A stretch of 64,000 nucleotides of DNA. Origin: M3007 sp964484205 (GTDB lineage Bacteria; Bacteroidota; Bacteroidia; Chitinophagales; Saprospiraceae). A program made the position numbers and the translations under genes. The stretch spans positions 1 through 64,000 of the forward strand of contig CAZAEZ010000010.1 in assembly GCA_964484205.1 (NCBI GenBank), written 5' to 3'. Under the pieces are notes generated by a model, which saw nothing but the letters and a program-made list of their open reading frames with translations, was not told where the DNA came from and searched no databases. Below are positions 8,509 through 16,724 of the stretch, piece after piece; the first letter of the stretch is position 1, and every line of letters starts with the position of its first letter.

Positions 8509-10389
8509 TCAGGAGTTAAACCGTTTCTGAAGTTCGTCCAACTCAAATGTAATAAAACAGGTACGGCCATTCGGGCTCTTATACGGCGAAGTACAGGCAA
8601 AAAGATGATCGATCAGGTCCTGCATTTCCACAACGCTTAGCAACTGGCCGCGTTTCAGCGCAGCGCTCCGGGCCATGGAGCGTGCGAGGTTTTCAGAAAT
8701 GCCAAGTTCGAGCTCCAGGTTGTTTTTATACTGCGTCAGCAGGCGCTCGAGCAGGGCTTCTTCGGTCAAACCCGAACTGATGTCCGATGGTGCACCGTGT
8801 ACAATAAACGTGTCGCCGCCAAATTCGGCAATATCGAAACCCAGGCGATTGACCTCCGGCAGGATGTCTCGCAGCAAGGCCGCATCCACAGGCGATAGTT
8901 CAATATTTTTTGGAAAAAGTGCTTTTTGTGTGTTCACCGGCTGCTGGCGAAGTGCCTCCAGGTACCGCTCGTACAAAATTCGTTCGCTGGCAGCCTGTTG
9001 GTCGATCAGCAGGAATCCGGATTTTATCTGGCTGACGATGTACATGCCGTGAATCTGATAGGGCTCTTTCTGACCTTTGGAAAAAGAGCCGCTGTCGTCG
9101 TCCATTTCCGTTGGCCCGGCGCCGGGGCGCACATCAAATTTGCCGGGAGATACATCCGCCGATGCCCCGGAAGGCAAAATCGACGGCGATGTCGAATCCC
9201 GGCTGTCGGCCAGGTCGAGGCCCTCGTACAGCCGCTGCCAGTTCCGCAGGTTTTCATCGGCGAGCCGGTCTTGCTGCCGGCCGGGATAGTCGCGCACCGA
9301 CGACGACTGGCCTCCTCCATCGGGCGGGTGGAGCGTGGGCGATTTTGCGGGTACGGCCTGGAACGCCGGTTCCTGTTCAAAGTCGAGTGTCGGGGTGATG
9401 CTGTGGGAGCCCAAAGCATGCCGGACGGTAACTTTCAGGTAGTTATAAACCAGTTTTTCGTCGTCAAATTTGATCTGTTGTTTGGTGGGATGCACGTTGA
9501 TATCGATGCTGCCCGGGGCAATGTCCAGGAAAAGCACGAACAGCGGGAAGTTGTCGGGTGGCAACAATTGTTCGTAGGCGCTCACCACGGCGTGTTGGAG
9601 GTAGTTGCTTTTGATAAAGCGTTTGTTAACAAAAAACAACTGCTCGCCGCGCGATTTTTTGTAATAATCCGGCTTGCCCACAAAACCGCTGATCTTCAGC
9701 ACATCCGTTTCTTCCTGCACCGGCACCAGTTTTTTATTGACGGCTTCGCCAAAAACTTTGACAATGCGCTGCCGCAAATTGCCCGGCGGCAGGTGAAACA
9801 TTTCCTGGTCGTTGTGGTGCAGCGAAAAGAAAATATCGGGATTGGCCAGGGCGATATGCTGGAATTCATCCAGGATATGGCGCATTTCCACGGGATCGCT
9901 TTTCAGGAAATTCCGCCGTGCCGGTACATTGTAAAACAGGTTTTTGACCGCAATACTCGTACCGGACGGAGCCTGGCAAGGCTCGTGTGTTTTTATGGTG
10001 GAATCTTCGACCAGGACGCGCACGCCCAGTTCGTCGACAGCCCGCCGGGTGCGCAATTCCACTTGTGCCACGGCAGCGATCGATGCCAGGGCTTCCCCGC
10101 GGAAGCCCATGGTTTTGATTTCAAACAAATCTTTGGATTCGCGAATTTTGGAGGTCGCATGCCGTTCAAAGCACATGCGGGCATCGGTTTCCGACATGCC
10201 GCAGCCGTCATCAACCACCTGGACCAGGGTTTTGCCGGCATCGCGAACAATGAGTTTTACCTGGGTGGCGCCGGCATCAATGGCGTTTTCCATCAGCTCC
10301 TTCACAATGGAGGACGGCCGTTGGACCACTTCCCCTGCGGCGATTTGATTGGCCACACTTTCAGGCAATAATTGGATTACATTCGTCAT
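8509..10389 (-). CDS. mutL: DNA mismatch repair protein MutL
   Basis: The 626-residue protein has the GHKL ATPase domain with ELMENAIDAGA, DDGCGM and TMGFRGEAL (first 110 residues). A transducer domain ends with DINVHPTKQQIKF (about 300-315), followed by a long low-complexity linker and a C-terminal dimerisation domain. It couples MutS mismatch recognition to strand incision. The endonuclease motif DQHA(X)2E(X)4E reads DQQAASERILYE near residue 461. The usual CPHGRP is SPNGRT near residue 605. Both metal-site histidines are therefore changed. A longer open frame extends 46 codons upstream, but the ATG at 10389 matches the family start. It heads a minus-strand run with two rhomboids and an EEP gene. 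Confidence 0.96.
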   Translation of the reverse strand: MTNVIQLLPESVANQIAAGEVVQRPSSIVKELMENAIDAGATQVKLIVRDAGKTLVQVVDDGCGMSETDARMCFERHATSKIRESKDLFEIKTMGFRGEALASIAAVAQVELRTRRAVDELGVRVLVEDSTIKTHEPCQAPSGTSIAVKNLFYNVPARRNFLKSDPVEMRHILDEFQHIALANPDIFFSLHHNDQEMFHLPPGNLRQRIVKVFGEAVNKKLVPVQEETDVLKISGFVGKPDYYKKSRGEQLFFVNKRFIKSNYLQHAVVSAYEQLLPPDNFPLFVLFLDIAPGSIDINVHPTKQQIKFDDEKLVYNYLKVTVRHALGSHSITPTLDFEQEPAFQAVPAKSPTLHPPDGGGQSSSVRDYPGRQQDRLADENLRNWQRLYEGLDLADSRDSTSPSILPSGASADVSPGKFDVRPGAGPTEMDDDSGSFSKGQKEPYQIHGMYIVSQIKSGFLLIDQQAASERILYERYLEALRQQPVNTQKALFPKNIELSPVDAALLRDILPEVNRLGFDIAEFGGDTFIVHGAPSDISSGLTEEALLERLLTQYKNNLELELGISENLARSMARSAALKRGQLLSVVEMQDLIDHLFACTSPYKSPNGRTCFITFELDELQKRFNS

Positions 10390-10464
10390 AGCTTCTTCCC
10401 GGCGCCGGGCAATTGGGCTTGCAAGCCCGGTCAATCTGCATTTGGGTAGAAAGCGCCGGGTGTG

Positions 10465-10472
10465 CAAAGATA
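10465..10472 (-). promoter_or_regulatory. Bacteroidota -7 promoter element TATCTTTG of mutL
   Basis: TATCTTTG on the minus strand fits TAnnTTTG exactly and lies 75 nt upstream of the mutL ATG. No TTTG is found at the ideal 19-21 nt further upstream, so the call rests on the -7 element and its position. Confidence 0.5.
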
Positions 10473-10693
10473 CTCGATTTTTACCAAGCCCCGGCATTTG
10501 CGCCAAACGCTGTTTTTTTACCGACAAACACCGGCACGGTGCGTTTAAAACGATTCCAGATTAGTGTTGTTCAAACGACTTGAATAGCCTGGAAACATCG
10601 TTTTTGCCCAATCAAAAATCCGCCATTCCCCTCCCGGCAAAATGCAGGAGGTAAAAAAATGCGACATTAGACAGCTACATCCCCCGCACTTTT

Positions 10694-10701
10694 TATTTTT
10701 G
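10694..10701 (+). promoter_or_regulatory. Bacteroidota -7 promoter element TATTTTTG
   Basis: TATTTTTG fits TAnnTTTG and lies 37 nt before the ATG of the 42-codon membrane peptide gene. The match is in an AT-rich stretch, which lowers its weight. Confidence 0.45.
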
Positions 10702-10738
10702 CGCCACATTTTTCGCACCACCACAACACAAACGACAT

Positions 10739-10867
10739 ATGGAGAATATTACAAACTCCCGGGGCAAAGGATATTGCATCCTCTACATCATTATGGCGCT
10801 GTTTTTTGCTACCGCCCTGATTTTGATGCTATACAACCGGAATTTTATCCTGGATTTCCCGAAGTAA
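10739..10867 (+). CDS. Predicted 42-residue single-pass membrane peptide
   Basis: An ATG-started frame of 42 codons begins MENITNSRGKGYC, continues with one hydrophobic helix (about residues 13-33, rich in Ile, Leu, Ala and Phe) and ends NRNFILDFPK. The polar start with Arg and Lys before the helix suggests an N-in, C-out inner-membrane peptide. Support comes from layout: an exact TAnnTTTG element 37 nt upstream and a strong hairpin followed by a T-tract (10908-10987) downstream, so it looks like a stand-alone transcription unit. It falls below usual gene-calling cutoffs. No homologue is recalled and the function is unknown. It could be a leftover frame without coding role. Confidence 0.5.
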   Translation: MENITNSRGKGYCILYIIMALFFATALILMLYNRNFILDFPK

Positions 10868-10907
10868 ATCACCACGCGAAATCCTCATTTCCCGGTACTG
10901 TTTTTTG

Positions 10908-10979
10908 ACCGCAAAGACGCGAAGACGCGAAGGCACAATGAATCATCTGCATGCCTTCGCGTCTTCGCGTCTTTGCGGT
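10908..10979 (+). terminator. 28-bp perfect inverted repeat with following T-tract
   Basis: Arms 10908-10935 and 10952-10979 are perfect 28-bp reverse complements around a 16-nt loop, and TATTTTTTAT follows on the plus strand. It could end transcription of the 42-codon gene. The arms contain the internal near-repeat GACGCGAA, which gives the look of an interspersed palindromic repeat rather than a minimal terminator. Confidence 0.6.
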
Positions 10980-11026
10980 TATTTTTTATCCATAGCACCC
11001 GCGCCAGGCCACAACGCACAATCCCG

Positions 11027-11034
11027 TACCTTTG
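11027..11034 (+). promoter_or_regulatory. Bacteroidota -7 promoter element TACCTTTG of the GH92 gene
   Basis: TACCTTTG fits TAnnTTTG exactly and ends 25 nt before the ATG at 11060. This supports that ATG rather than the longer in-frame opening at 10973, which would begin inside the upstream hairpin. Confidence 0.55.
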
Positions 11035-11059
11035 CCGGGCTACCAACCCACCACCAACC

Positions 11060-14005
11060 ATGTACCGTATTTTCCTTTTCGGTTTTCTATTGGCCGGCTT
11101 TAGCACCCTGAGTGCACAATCCGCAATTCTGGACCTTGTCGATCCGTTCATCGGCACCGATGCACACGGGCATACCTTCCCCGGTGCTACCGCGCCCTTC
11201 GGCATGGTACAGCTCAGCCCCGATACGCGCCTGGAAGGCTGGGACGGTTGCTCGGGCTATCATTATTCCGATTCGCTGATCTACGGATTCAGCCATACGC
11301 ACCTGAGCGGTACCGGTGTCCCCGATTACGGCGATATCCTGATCCAGCCCTACATGCGCGGCGTGTTTTTCGAGCCCCGGCAATACGCGGCGCCCTTCAA
11401 AAAAGTGGATGAACACGCCGAACCGGGCTACTACTCCGTAGTGCTCAACAACGAACCCGACCAGGTACTGGTGGAACTTACGGCCACCGAACGCGTCGGC
11501 GTGCACCGGTACAACTTTCCGGCCAACCGCGACTTCGGCCACCTCATGATCGACCTGCGCCACCGCGACCAGGTACTGAGCTCCAGCATGACGGTGGTCA
11601 GCGACCGCGAACTGGTGGGCTACCGCATGTCGAGCGCCTGGGCCAAGGATCAACGGGTGTATTTTGCCATTCGCTTCTCCCGGCCGTTTTTCAATTCCCG
11701 GATAATTGATTTGACCAAAGAACCCCACTACTCCCAGCTATCTGTGAACAGCAAGGCTATTGTCGGGTTGCTCGATTTTTACGGCTACAAAGGCCTGCCC
11801 ATTGTGGCCACCGTAGCCCTGTCGGCAGTAAGCGTGCAAAATGCCCGGCAAAACCTGGACACCGAATGTCCGGATTTTGATTTTGAAAAAATCAAAGCCG
11901 AAACACAGGCCAAATGGGCCGCCCAATTGGGCAAGGTTGAATTGGAGGGCGGCTCCGAAGCGCAGCAGCGCACGTTTTACACTGCGCTGTACCACACGAT
12001 GCTGGCGCCCAATCTTTACTCGGATGTGAACGGCGAGTACCGCGGCCGCGATATGGAAATCCATACCGCCGACGGCCACGATGTGTACACCGTTTTTTCA
12101 CTTTGGGATACTTACCGTGCCTGCAAGCCACTGTTTACCATCCTGGAGCCCAGGCGCACCGCCGATTTTATTCAAACATTTTTGCGGCAATACGAACAGG
12201 GCGGCCTGCTCCCGATCTGGGAACTCAGCGCCTGCGAAACCGACTGCATGATCGGCAACCATGCCATACCGGTTATGCTTGATGCCTGGCGCAAGGGCAT
12301 CCGCGGTTACAACGGCCATCACGCCCTGGAAGCCATGCTCGCCAGCGCCAACCAGGATCGTTACGGCCTCAACTGGTACCGGAAATTGGGCTACATTCCT
12401 TCCGATGAAGAGCCGGAATCGGTTTCCAAAACCCTGGAGTACGCCTTCGACGATTGGTGTATCGCAAAAATGGCCGAGGATCTTGGCCGCCGCAACCTGG
12501 CCGACAGTTTCCTGCGCCGGGCGCAGTTTTACAAAAATGTATTCGACCCGGGCTCCGGGTTTTTCCGCGCCAAAAACAATTCCACCTGGCATACGCCTTT
12601 CGACCCCTACGAAGTCAATTTTAACTATACCGAAGCCAATGCCTGGCAATACCGCTTTGCCGCGCCGCAAGATGTGTCGGGAATGATGCAACTGCTGGGC
12701 GGCCCCGAAAAATTTGCCGCGCAGCTGGACAAACTTTTTACCGCGGAAACCAAAACCACCGGTCGCCAGCAGGCCGACATCACCGGCATGATCGGCCAGT
12801 ATGTGCAGGGCAACGAACCCAGCCACCACATGGCCTACCTGTACAACTACGCCGGCCAACCCTGGAAAACCCAGCAACGCGTGCGGCAAATTCTCGATGA
12901 GCAGTACACCGACCGGCCCGACGGCCTGAGCGGCAATGAAGACTGCGGACAGATGTCGGCCTGGTACGTTTTTTCTGCGCTGGGCTTCTACCCGGTGGTG
13001 CCGGGAAGCGCCGAGTACGTCATCGGCTCGCCGCTTTTTGAAAAAGCGACCATTCGGCTGGACAACGGAAAAACGTTCACTATTGAGGCAAAAGGCGCTT
13101 CCGCGCGCCGCCCGTATGTTCAACAGGCCTACCTCAACGGTCAGCCGCTGGCAAAAACCTGGATCACCCACGAGGACATCCGCAATGGCGGTGCCCTGCG
13201 CTTCGACATGGGCGACAAGCCTTCCGAGTGGGGTAAAAAACCGGAGGAACGCCCGGTGTCGGCAATTGAAGGCGCCCCCATTGTCCCTATCCCATTCGTA
13301 GCAGCCGGCGCCGGCCGCGTTTTTCAGGACAAACAGAAAATCACACTCGGCTGCGCCGATCCGGAAGCTACCATTTATTACTCTGTCGGGGCGGGCGTTG
13401 AACCACCGGGTCCCCAATACCAGGTCTACCAGGAACCGTTCACTATTCAGGAAAACACCTATCTGTTTTTCTACGCCGAACGCCAGGGCCGGAAAAGCCC
13501 GGTTGCGGAAGCGGAGTTTTTCAAATTGCGCTCCGACCTGCGCATTTTACGCATCGCCCACCCCTACAGCGCGCAATACACCGGCGGCGGCAAGCAGGCA
13601 CTGGTGGATTTGCAGCCCGGTGGAGCCGACTTCCGGTCGGGACGCTGGCAAGGCTATGAAGGCCATGACCTCGATGTGGTGATTGACCTGGGCAGTAAAA
13701 AGCCCCTCAACCAGGTGCAGGTCAATTTTTTGCAGGACGAAAATTCCTGGATATTTTTCCCGGTCAGTATGCGGGTAGAGGTTTCGGACGACGGCAAAAA
13801 ATTTACACCGGCCGGCGGCACGGTGCAGAACGACGTGCCGGTGACGGCCACGGGGGCTTTGCAAAAAAAGCTGGCTGTTCCGCTCGGCAATGTAAGCGCC
13901 CGGTACGTTCGGGTTATCGGGCAAGCGCTGGGCAAGTGCCCGGAAGGGCACAAAGGCGCCGGAAATCCCTGCTGGCTGTTTGTGGATGAAATCTATGTGG
14001 AGTAA
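11060..14005 (+). CDS. Secreted GH92 family glycoside hydrolase (alpha-mannosidase) with C-terminal accessory domains
   Basis: The 981-residue protein has a signal peptide (MYRIFLFGFLLAG...LSAQ). The GH92 catalytic region (about residues 25-735) shows PFIGTDAHGHTFPGATAPFGMVQLSPDT at its start, split by family landmarks such as GFSHTHLSGTG. GNEDCGQMSAWYVFSALGFYP lies near residue 625. GH92 enzymes are calcium-dependent exo-acting alpha-mannosidases, mostly alpha-1,2, that trim eukaryotic N-glycans or yeast mannan. After the core come a chitobiase-type beta-sandwich (about 750-820) and an F5/8-type discoidin-like domain (about 830-981), likely for carbohydrate binding. No T9SS sorting domain is present, so it is probably periplasmic. 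No SusC/SusD pair is adjacent, so this is not a typical utilisation locus. Its own promoter lies upstream and a hairpin downstream. Confidence 0.93.
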   Translation: MYRIFLFGFLLAGFSTLSAQSAILDLVDPFIGTDAHGHTFPGATAPFGMVQLSPDTRLEGWDGCSGYHYSDSLIYGFSHTHLSGTGVPDYGDILIQPYMRGVFFEPRQYAAPFKKVDEHAEPGYYSVVLNNEPDQVLVELTATERVGVHRYNFPANRDFGHLMIDLRHRDQVLSSSMTVVSDRELVGYRMSSAWAKDQRVYFAIRFSRPFFNSRIIDLTKEPHYSQLSVNSKAIVGLLDFYGYKGLPIVATVALSAVSVQNARQNLDTECPDFDFEKIKAETQAKWAAQLGKVELEGGSEAQQRTFYTALYHTMLAPNLYSDVNGEYRGRDMEIHTADGHDVYTVFSLWDTYRACKPLFTILEPRRTADFIQTFLRQYEQGGLLPIWELSACETDCMIGNHAIPVMLDAWRKGIRGYNGHHALEAMLASANQDRYGLNWYRKLGYIPSDEEPESVSKTLEYAFDDWCIAKMAEDLGRRNLADSFLRRAQFYKNVFDPGSGFFRAKNNSTWHTPFDPYEVNFNYTEANAWQYRFAAPQDVSGMMQLLGGPEKFAAQLDKLFTAETKTTGRQQADITGMIGQYVQGNEPSHHMAYLYNYAGQPWKTQQRVRQILDEQYTDRPDGLSGNEDCGQMSAWYVFSALGFYPVVPGSAEYVIGSPLFEKATIRLDNGKTFTIEAKGASARRPYVQQAYLNGQPLAKTWITHEDIRNGGALRFDMGDKPSEWGKKPEERPVSAIEGAPIVPIPFVAAGAGRVFQDKQKITLGCADPEATIYYSVGAGVEPPGPQYQVYQEPFTIQENTYLFFYAERQGRKSPVAEAEFFKLRSDLRILRIAHPYSAQYTGGGKQALVDLQPGGADFRSGRWQGYEGHDLDVVIDLGSKKPLNQVQVNFLQDENSWIFFPVSMRVEVSDDGKKFTPAGGTVQNDVPVTATGALQKKLAVPLGNVSARYVRVIGQALGKCPEGHKGAGNPCWLFVDEIYVE

Positions 14006-14055
14006 ACGGCTTCTTGGCCGCGGGCTTCAACCTGGCGCTTGCATGTCTTTGAGGT

Positions 14056-14089
14056 TATTGTCGGCGTGACTCAAGTCACGCCGACAATA
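14056..14089. terminator. 16-bp perfect inverted repeat after the GH92 gene
   Basis: Arms TATTGTCGGCGTGACT (14056-14071) and its exact complement (14074-14089) leave only 2 nt at the centre. It lies 50 bp after the GH92 stop. No T-tract follows, so it is either a weak terminator or a short palindromic repeat. Confidence 0.4.
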
Positions 14090-14217
14090 TGTCCGGCATC
14101 CGCACTTTCGCAAACCACTTTCAGGCAGGTATGGCCGTATTGCCGTCGTTCTGAAAGGATTCCAAGATTAAAACCCAAATTTCCTGCCATGCAGCGAGTT
14201 TTTATCAACTTTGTGAA

Positions 14218-16608
14218 ATGCCTTCTTTACTCCATTCCTTGCGCCTGATATTGCCGATGCTCCTGTTGGGGGGGCTGGTTGTTTCACTCCCGGCTCAGAG
14301 CCTGGAAGAACTGGAGCATTCCACGATTGAAATTGACGAGCTTCTGAATCGTGCACGGGCATCGGGCTCCGAAACCGAAAAGTATGCTCTGGCCAGTCAG
14401 AGCCTGCGTATTGCGCGCGACCTGCGGTACGATGGCGGTACGGTACGCGCGTCTATTTTACTTGGACAGATTTGTGCCCGCTCCGGCCGCACCGAAGAGG
14501 CCCTGCAATATTTTCTGGAAGCGGAAGAAAAGTTGAGCCCCGGGGGCGTTTCAAACCCACTGGTTTTGGATAAATCGGCCCTCCTGGAGGTATACCGCGG
14601 CCTGGGCGATCTTTTTTTGAAAGAAAAACTCTACGAACAGGCGCGGCGCTATTACCGGAAAGTATTGACACTGGAACCGGAAGACTATCCCACGATGGAA
14701 AAAGCCGCCGACGCCTGTTTGTCCAATATGCAGTACGACAGCGCCGAGGTGATTTACAAGGACCTGATCCGGCATTATAAGGAGACCAACAATTTTTCCA
14801 GCCTGGTCAAAATCTACCAGAAACTGGCCAATTCGTACAGCGACCACGGCAACCCCGGCAAAGGGCTTTTTTACTACCTGGCCATTGAAGAGATCATCGA
14901 ATACAACGGCTATCCCGAAGACCGCGCCGTGATGTACAACAACATGGGCAAGCAATACACCGTACTGCGCGACTACAAACGCGCCCTGGAATATTTCCGA
15001 AAGGCGGAACTGCAATGCGAGTACATCAATTGCGACCATATCCAGGTGGTGTATGCCAATATTGGGATTGCCTTGCATAACATTGGCGACAACAAGGCCG
15101 GGATCGAATACCTCCTGCGGGCAAGGCGCGAACTGAGCAAGGGAAACGACCGGCCGTCCATAGCCAGTCTGGAGCACCTGATCGCCGGTGTATATTTCAG
15201 CAATCGCGATGTGTACAATGCCCTGACCCACAATAATGAGGCGATCCAACTGGCTAAGAGTACGAAGCAAAGCGAATTGCTGGCCCGTTGTTACCGCACT
15301 TCGGCCGACATTTATTACCAGTTGTACGATTTTGAAAATGCCTTCGATGCGTACCAGCAATACCTGATCCTGAATGATTCCATCCGCTTGCGCGACCAAA
15401 CCCGCCAGCAACGCATCGACCGCCAACGCGCCCTGCTCAGCGAGGCCGAAGGCCAGATCAAATACCTCATCACCCGGCAAAATTTCAAGGACCTGGAACT
15501 TCAGCAATCCCGGTACGAACAGGAGCGCCTGAAACTGATGAACGAAAACCTGGAACTGGACCGCCAGCGCCGCGAAGATGAAGTGCGGTTGCTTCAGGCC
15601 CAGAAAGATGTGGACCGGTCCAAACTACGCGAGCAAACGCTGTTGGCCCTGCAAGCCAATCAGCAACTGCGGCTGGCTGCCCAGCAGTTGGATGCGGAGA
15701 AACAGGAACGGCTGATTGCAGGCCTGCGGCAGCAGGAACAGATTGACCGGGCAAAACGGATGACCGACAGTGTGCGTGTGGAACAGTTGCGCCGCGACCA
15801 GGAATACCAGCAAAGTGAGCAGGAAAGTTTCCGGCGGTTTGTGTACGGCGTGGGTAGTTTGGGCATGGTAATCCTCGCGCTGGTGGGGCTGGCCTGGTGG
15901 CTGGCCCGCCGTTCCAGCCGGCGCCTGGCGGCGAAAAATCAAAAGATTGAAGCCCAAAAAGAACAAATCGAAGAAGAACGGCAAAAAAGCGACCGCCTGC
16001 TGCTCAACATCCTGCCCGATGAGGTGGCACAGGAACTGCGCAGCCAGGGTTACGCAACACCCCGGTTCTATGAAGCAGCGACAGTGCTGTTCACCGATTT
16101 TTTAAATTTCACCAGCCTGTCGGCTTCCCTCACGCCGGAAAGGCTCATCGATGAGCTCAACGCCTGCTTTCTTGGTTTCGACGAGATTTGTGAAAAATAC
16201 GGCCTGGAAAAAATCAAAACCATCGGTGATGCCTACATGTGCGTGGGCGGCTTGCCCGTGCCCAACTCCACCCATGCGCTGGATGCCGTAAATGCAGCCC
16301 GCGAAATGGTCGACTGGCTGAAAAAACGCAACGCTTCGAACCCGGATGCCGTTTTTCGCGAAATGCGCATTGGTGTGCATACCGGTCCGGTGATCGCCGG
16401 CGTGGTCGGCAAAAACAAATTTGCCTACGATATCTGGGGCGATGCCGTCAACCTGGCCGCCCGCCTGGAAGAACTCGGCGAGCCCGGGCGCATCAATATT
16501 TCCGGGGCGACGCGTGCTGCCATCAAACACCGGTATACATGCTCCTACCGGGGTAAAAAGGAAGTGCACAACAAGGGCTTGGTGGACATGTATTTTGTGG
16601 AGGATTGA
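14218..16608 (+). CDS. TPR sensor protein with class III adenylate cyclase domain
   Basis: The 796-residue protein has a signal peptide (to about residue 26), TPR-like helical repeats (about 40-380), a long Gln/Glu/Arg coiled coil (about 385-535), one transmembrane helix (about 540-563) and a C-terminal class III cyclase domain (about 610-795). Catalytic residues are present: metal Asp in LFTDF and GDAYM, Asn-Arg in WGDAVNLAAR. Lys in EKIKTIGDAY and Asp in YDIWGD are the pair that select adenine, so it should make cAMP rather than cGMP. Sensing would be periplasmic through the TPRs, with signalling across the membrane. A weak -7-like CAACTTTG lies 4 nt before the ATG. The neighbours do not suggest a ligand. 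Confidence 0.92.
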   Translation: MPSLLHSLRLILPMLLLGGLVVSLPAQSLEELEHSTIEIDELLNRARASGSETEKYALASQSLRIARDLRYDGGTVRASILLGQICARSGRTEEALQYFLEAEEKLSPGGVSNPLVLDKSALLEVYRGLGDLFLKEKLYEQARRYYRKVLTLEPEDYPTMEKAADACLSNMQYDSAEVIYKDLIRHYKETNNFSSLVKIYQKLANSYSDHGNPGKGLFYYLAIEEIIEYNGYPEDRAVMYNNMGKQYTVLRDYKRALEYFRKAELQCEYINCDHIQVVYANIGIALHNIGDNKAGIEYLLRARRELSKGNDRPSIASLEHLIAGVYFSNRDVYNALTHNNEAIQLAKSTKQSELLARCYRTSADIYYQLYDFENAFDAYQQYLILNDSIRLRDQTRQQRIDRQRALLSEAEGQIKYLITRQNFKDLELQQSRYEQERLKLMNENLELDRQRREDEVRLLQAQKDVDRSKLREQTLLALQANQQLRLAAQQLDAEKQERLIAGLRQQEQIDRAKRMTDSVRVEQLRRDQEYQQSEQESFRRFVYGVGSLGMVILALVGLAWWLARRSSRRLAAKNQKIEAQKEQIEEERQKSDRLLLNILPDEVAQELRSQGYATPRFYEAATVLFTDFLNFTSLSASLTPERLIDELNACFLGFDEICEKYGLEKIKTIGDAYMCVGGLPVPNSTHALDAVNAAREMVDWLKKRNASNPDAVFREMRIGVHTGPVIAGVVGKNKFAYDIWGDAVNLAARLEELGEPGRINISGATRAAIKHRYTCSYRGKKEVHNKGLVDMYFVED

Positions 16609-16724
16609 ATTCCAAGAGTAATATGCCATCGCAACACCGCAGCCTTCTTCCAGCCGCCAACAAATTCCGATACTTGCATTTTTAAAAATGTAATCAACGA
16701 CTGCCGCGCTCAAAGTATAAACAC

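Larger units (their letters stand above)
10390..10738. other. Intergenic region between mutL and the 42-codon gene
   Basis: This 349-bp divergent spacer holds the mutL promoter element (10465-10472, minus strand) and the promoter of the 42-codon gene (10694-10701, plus strand). Between them I see no supported gene, tRNA or long inverted repeat. Confidence 0.6.

Noticed and set aside
8926..10371. Long plus-strand open frame of 481 codons
   Set aside because: It is antisense to mutL and has no recognisable domain; mutL motifs account for the DNA.
10642..10908. An 88-codon frame overlapping the 42-codon gene
   Set aside because: It has no membrane helix, promoter geometry or protein-like composition. 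The overlapping 42-codon frame explains the layout better.
12098..13417. Minus-strand open frame of 439 codons
   Set aside because: It is antisense to the GH92 catalytic domain and has no start signal or domain.
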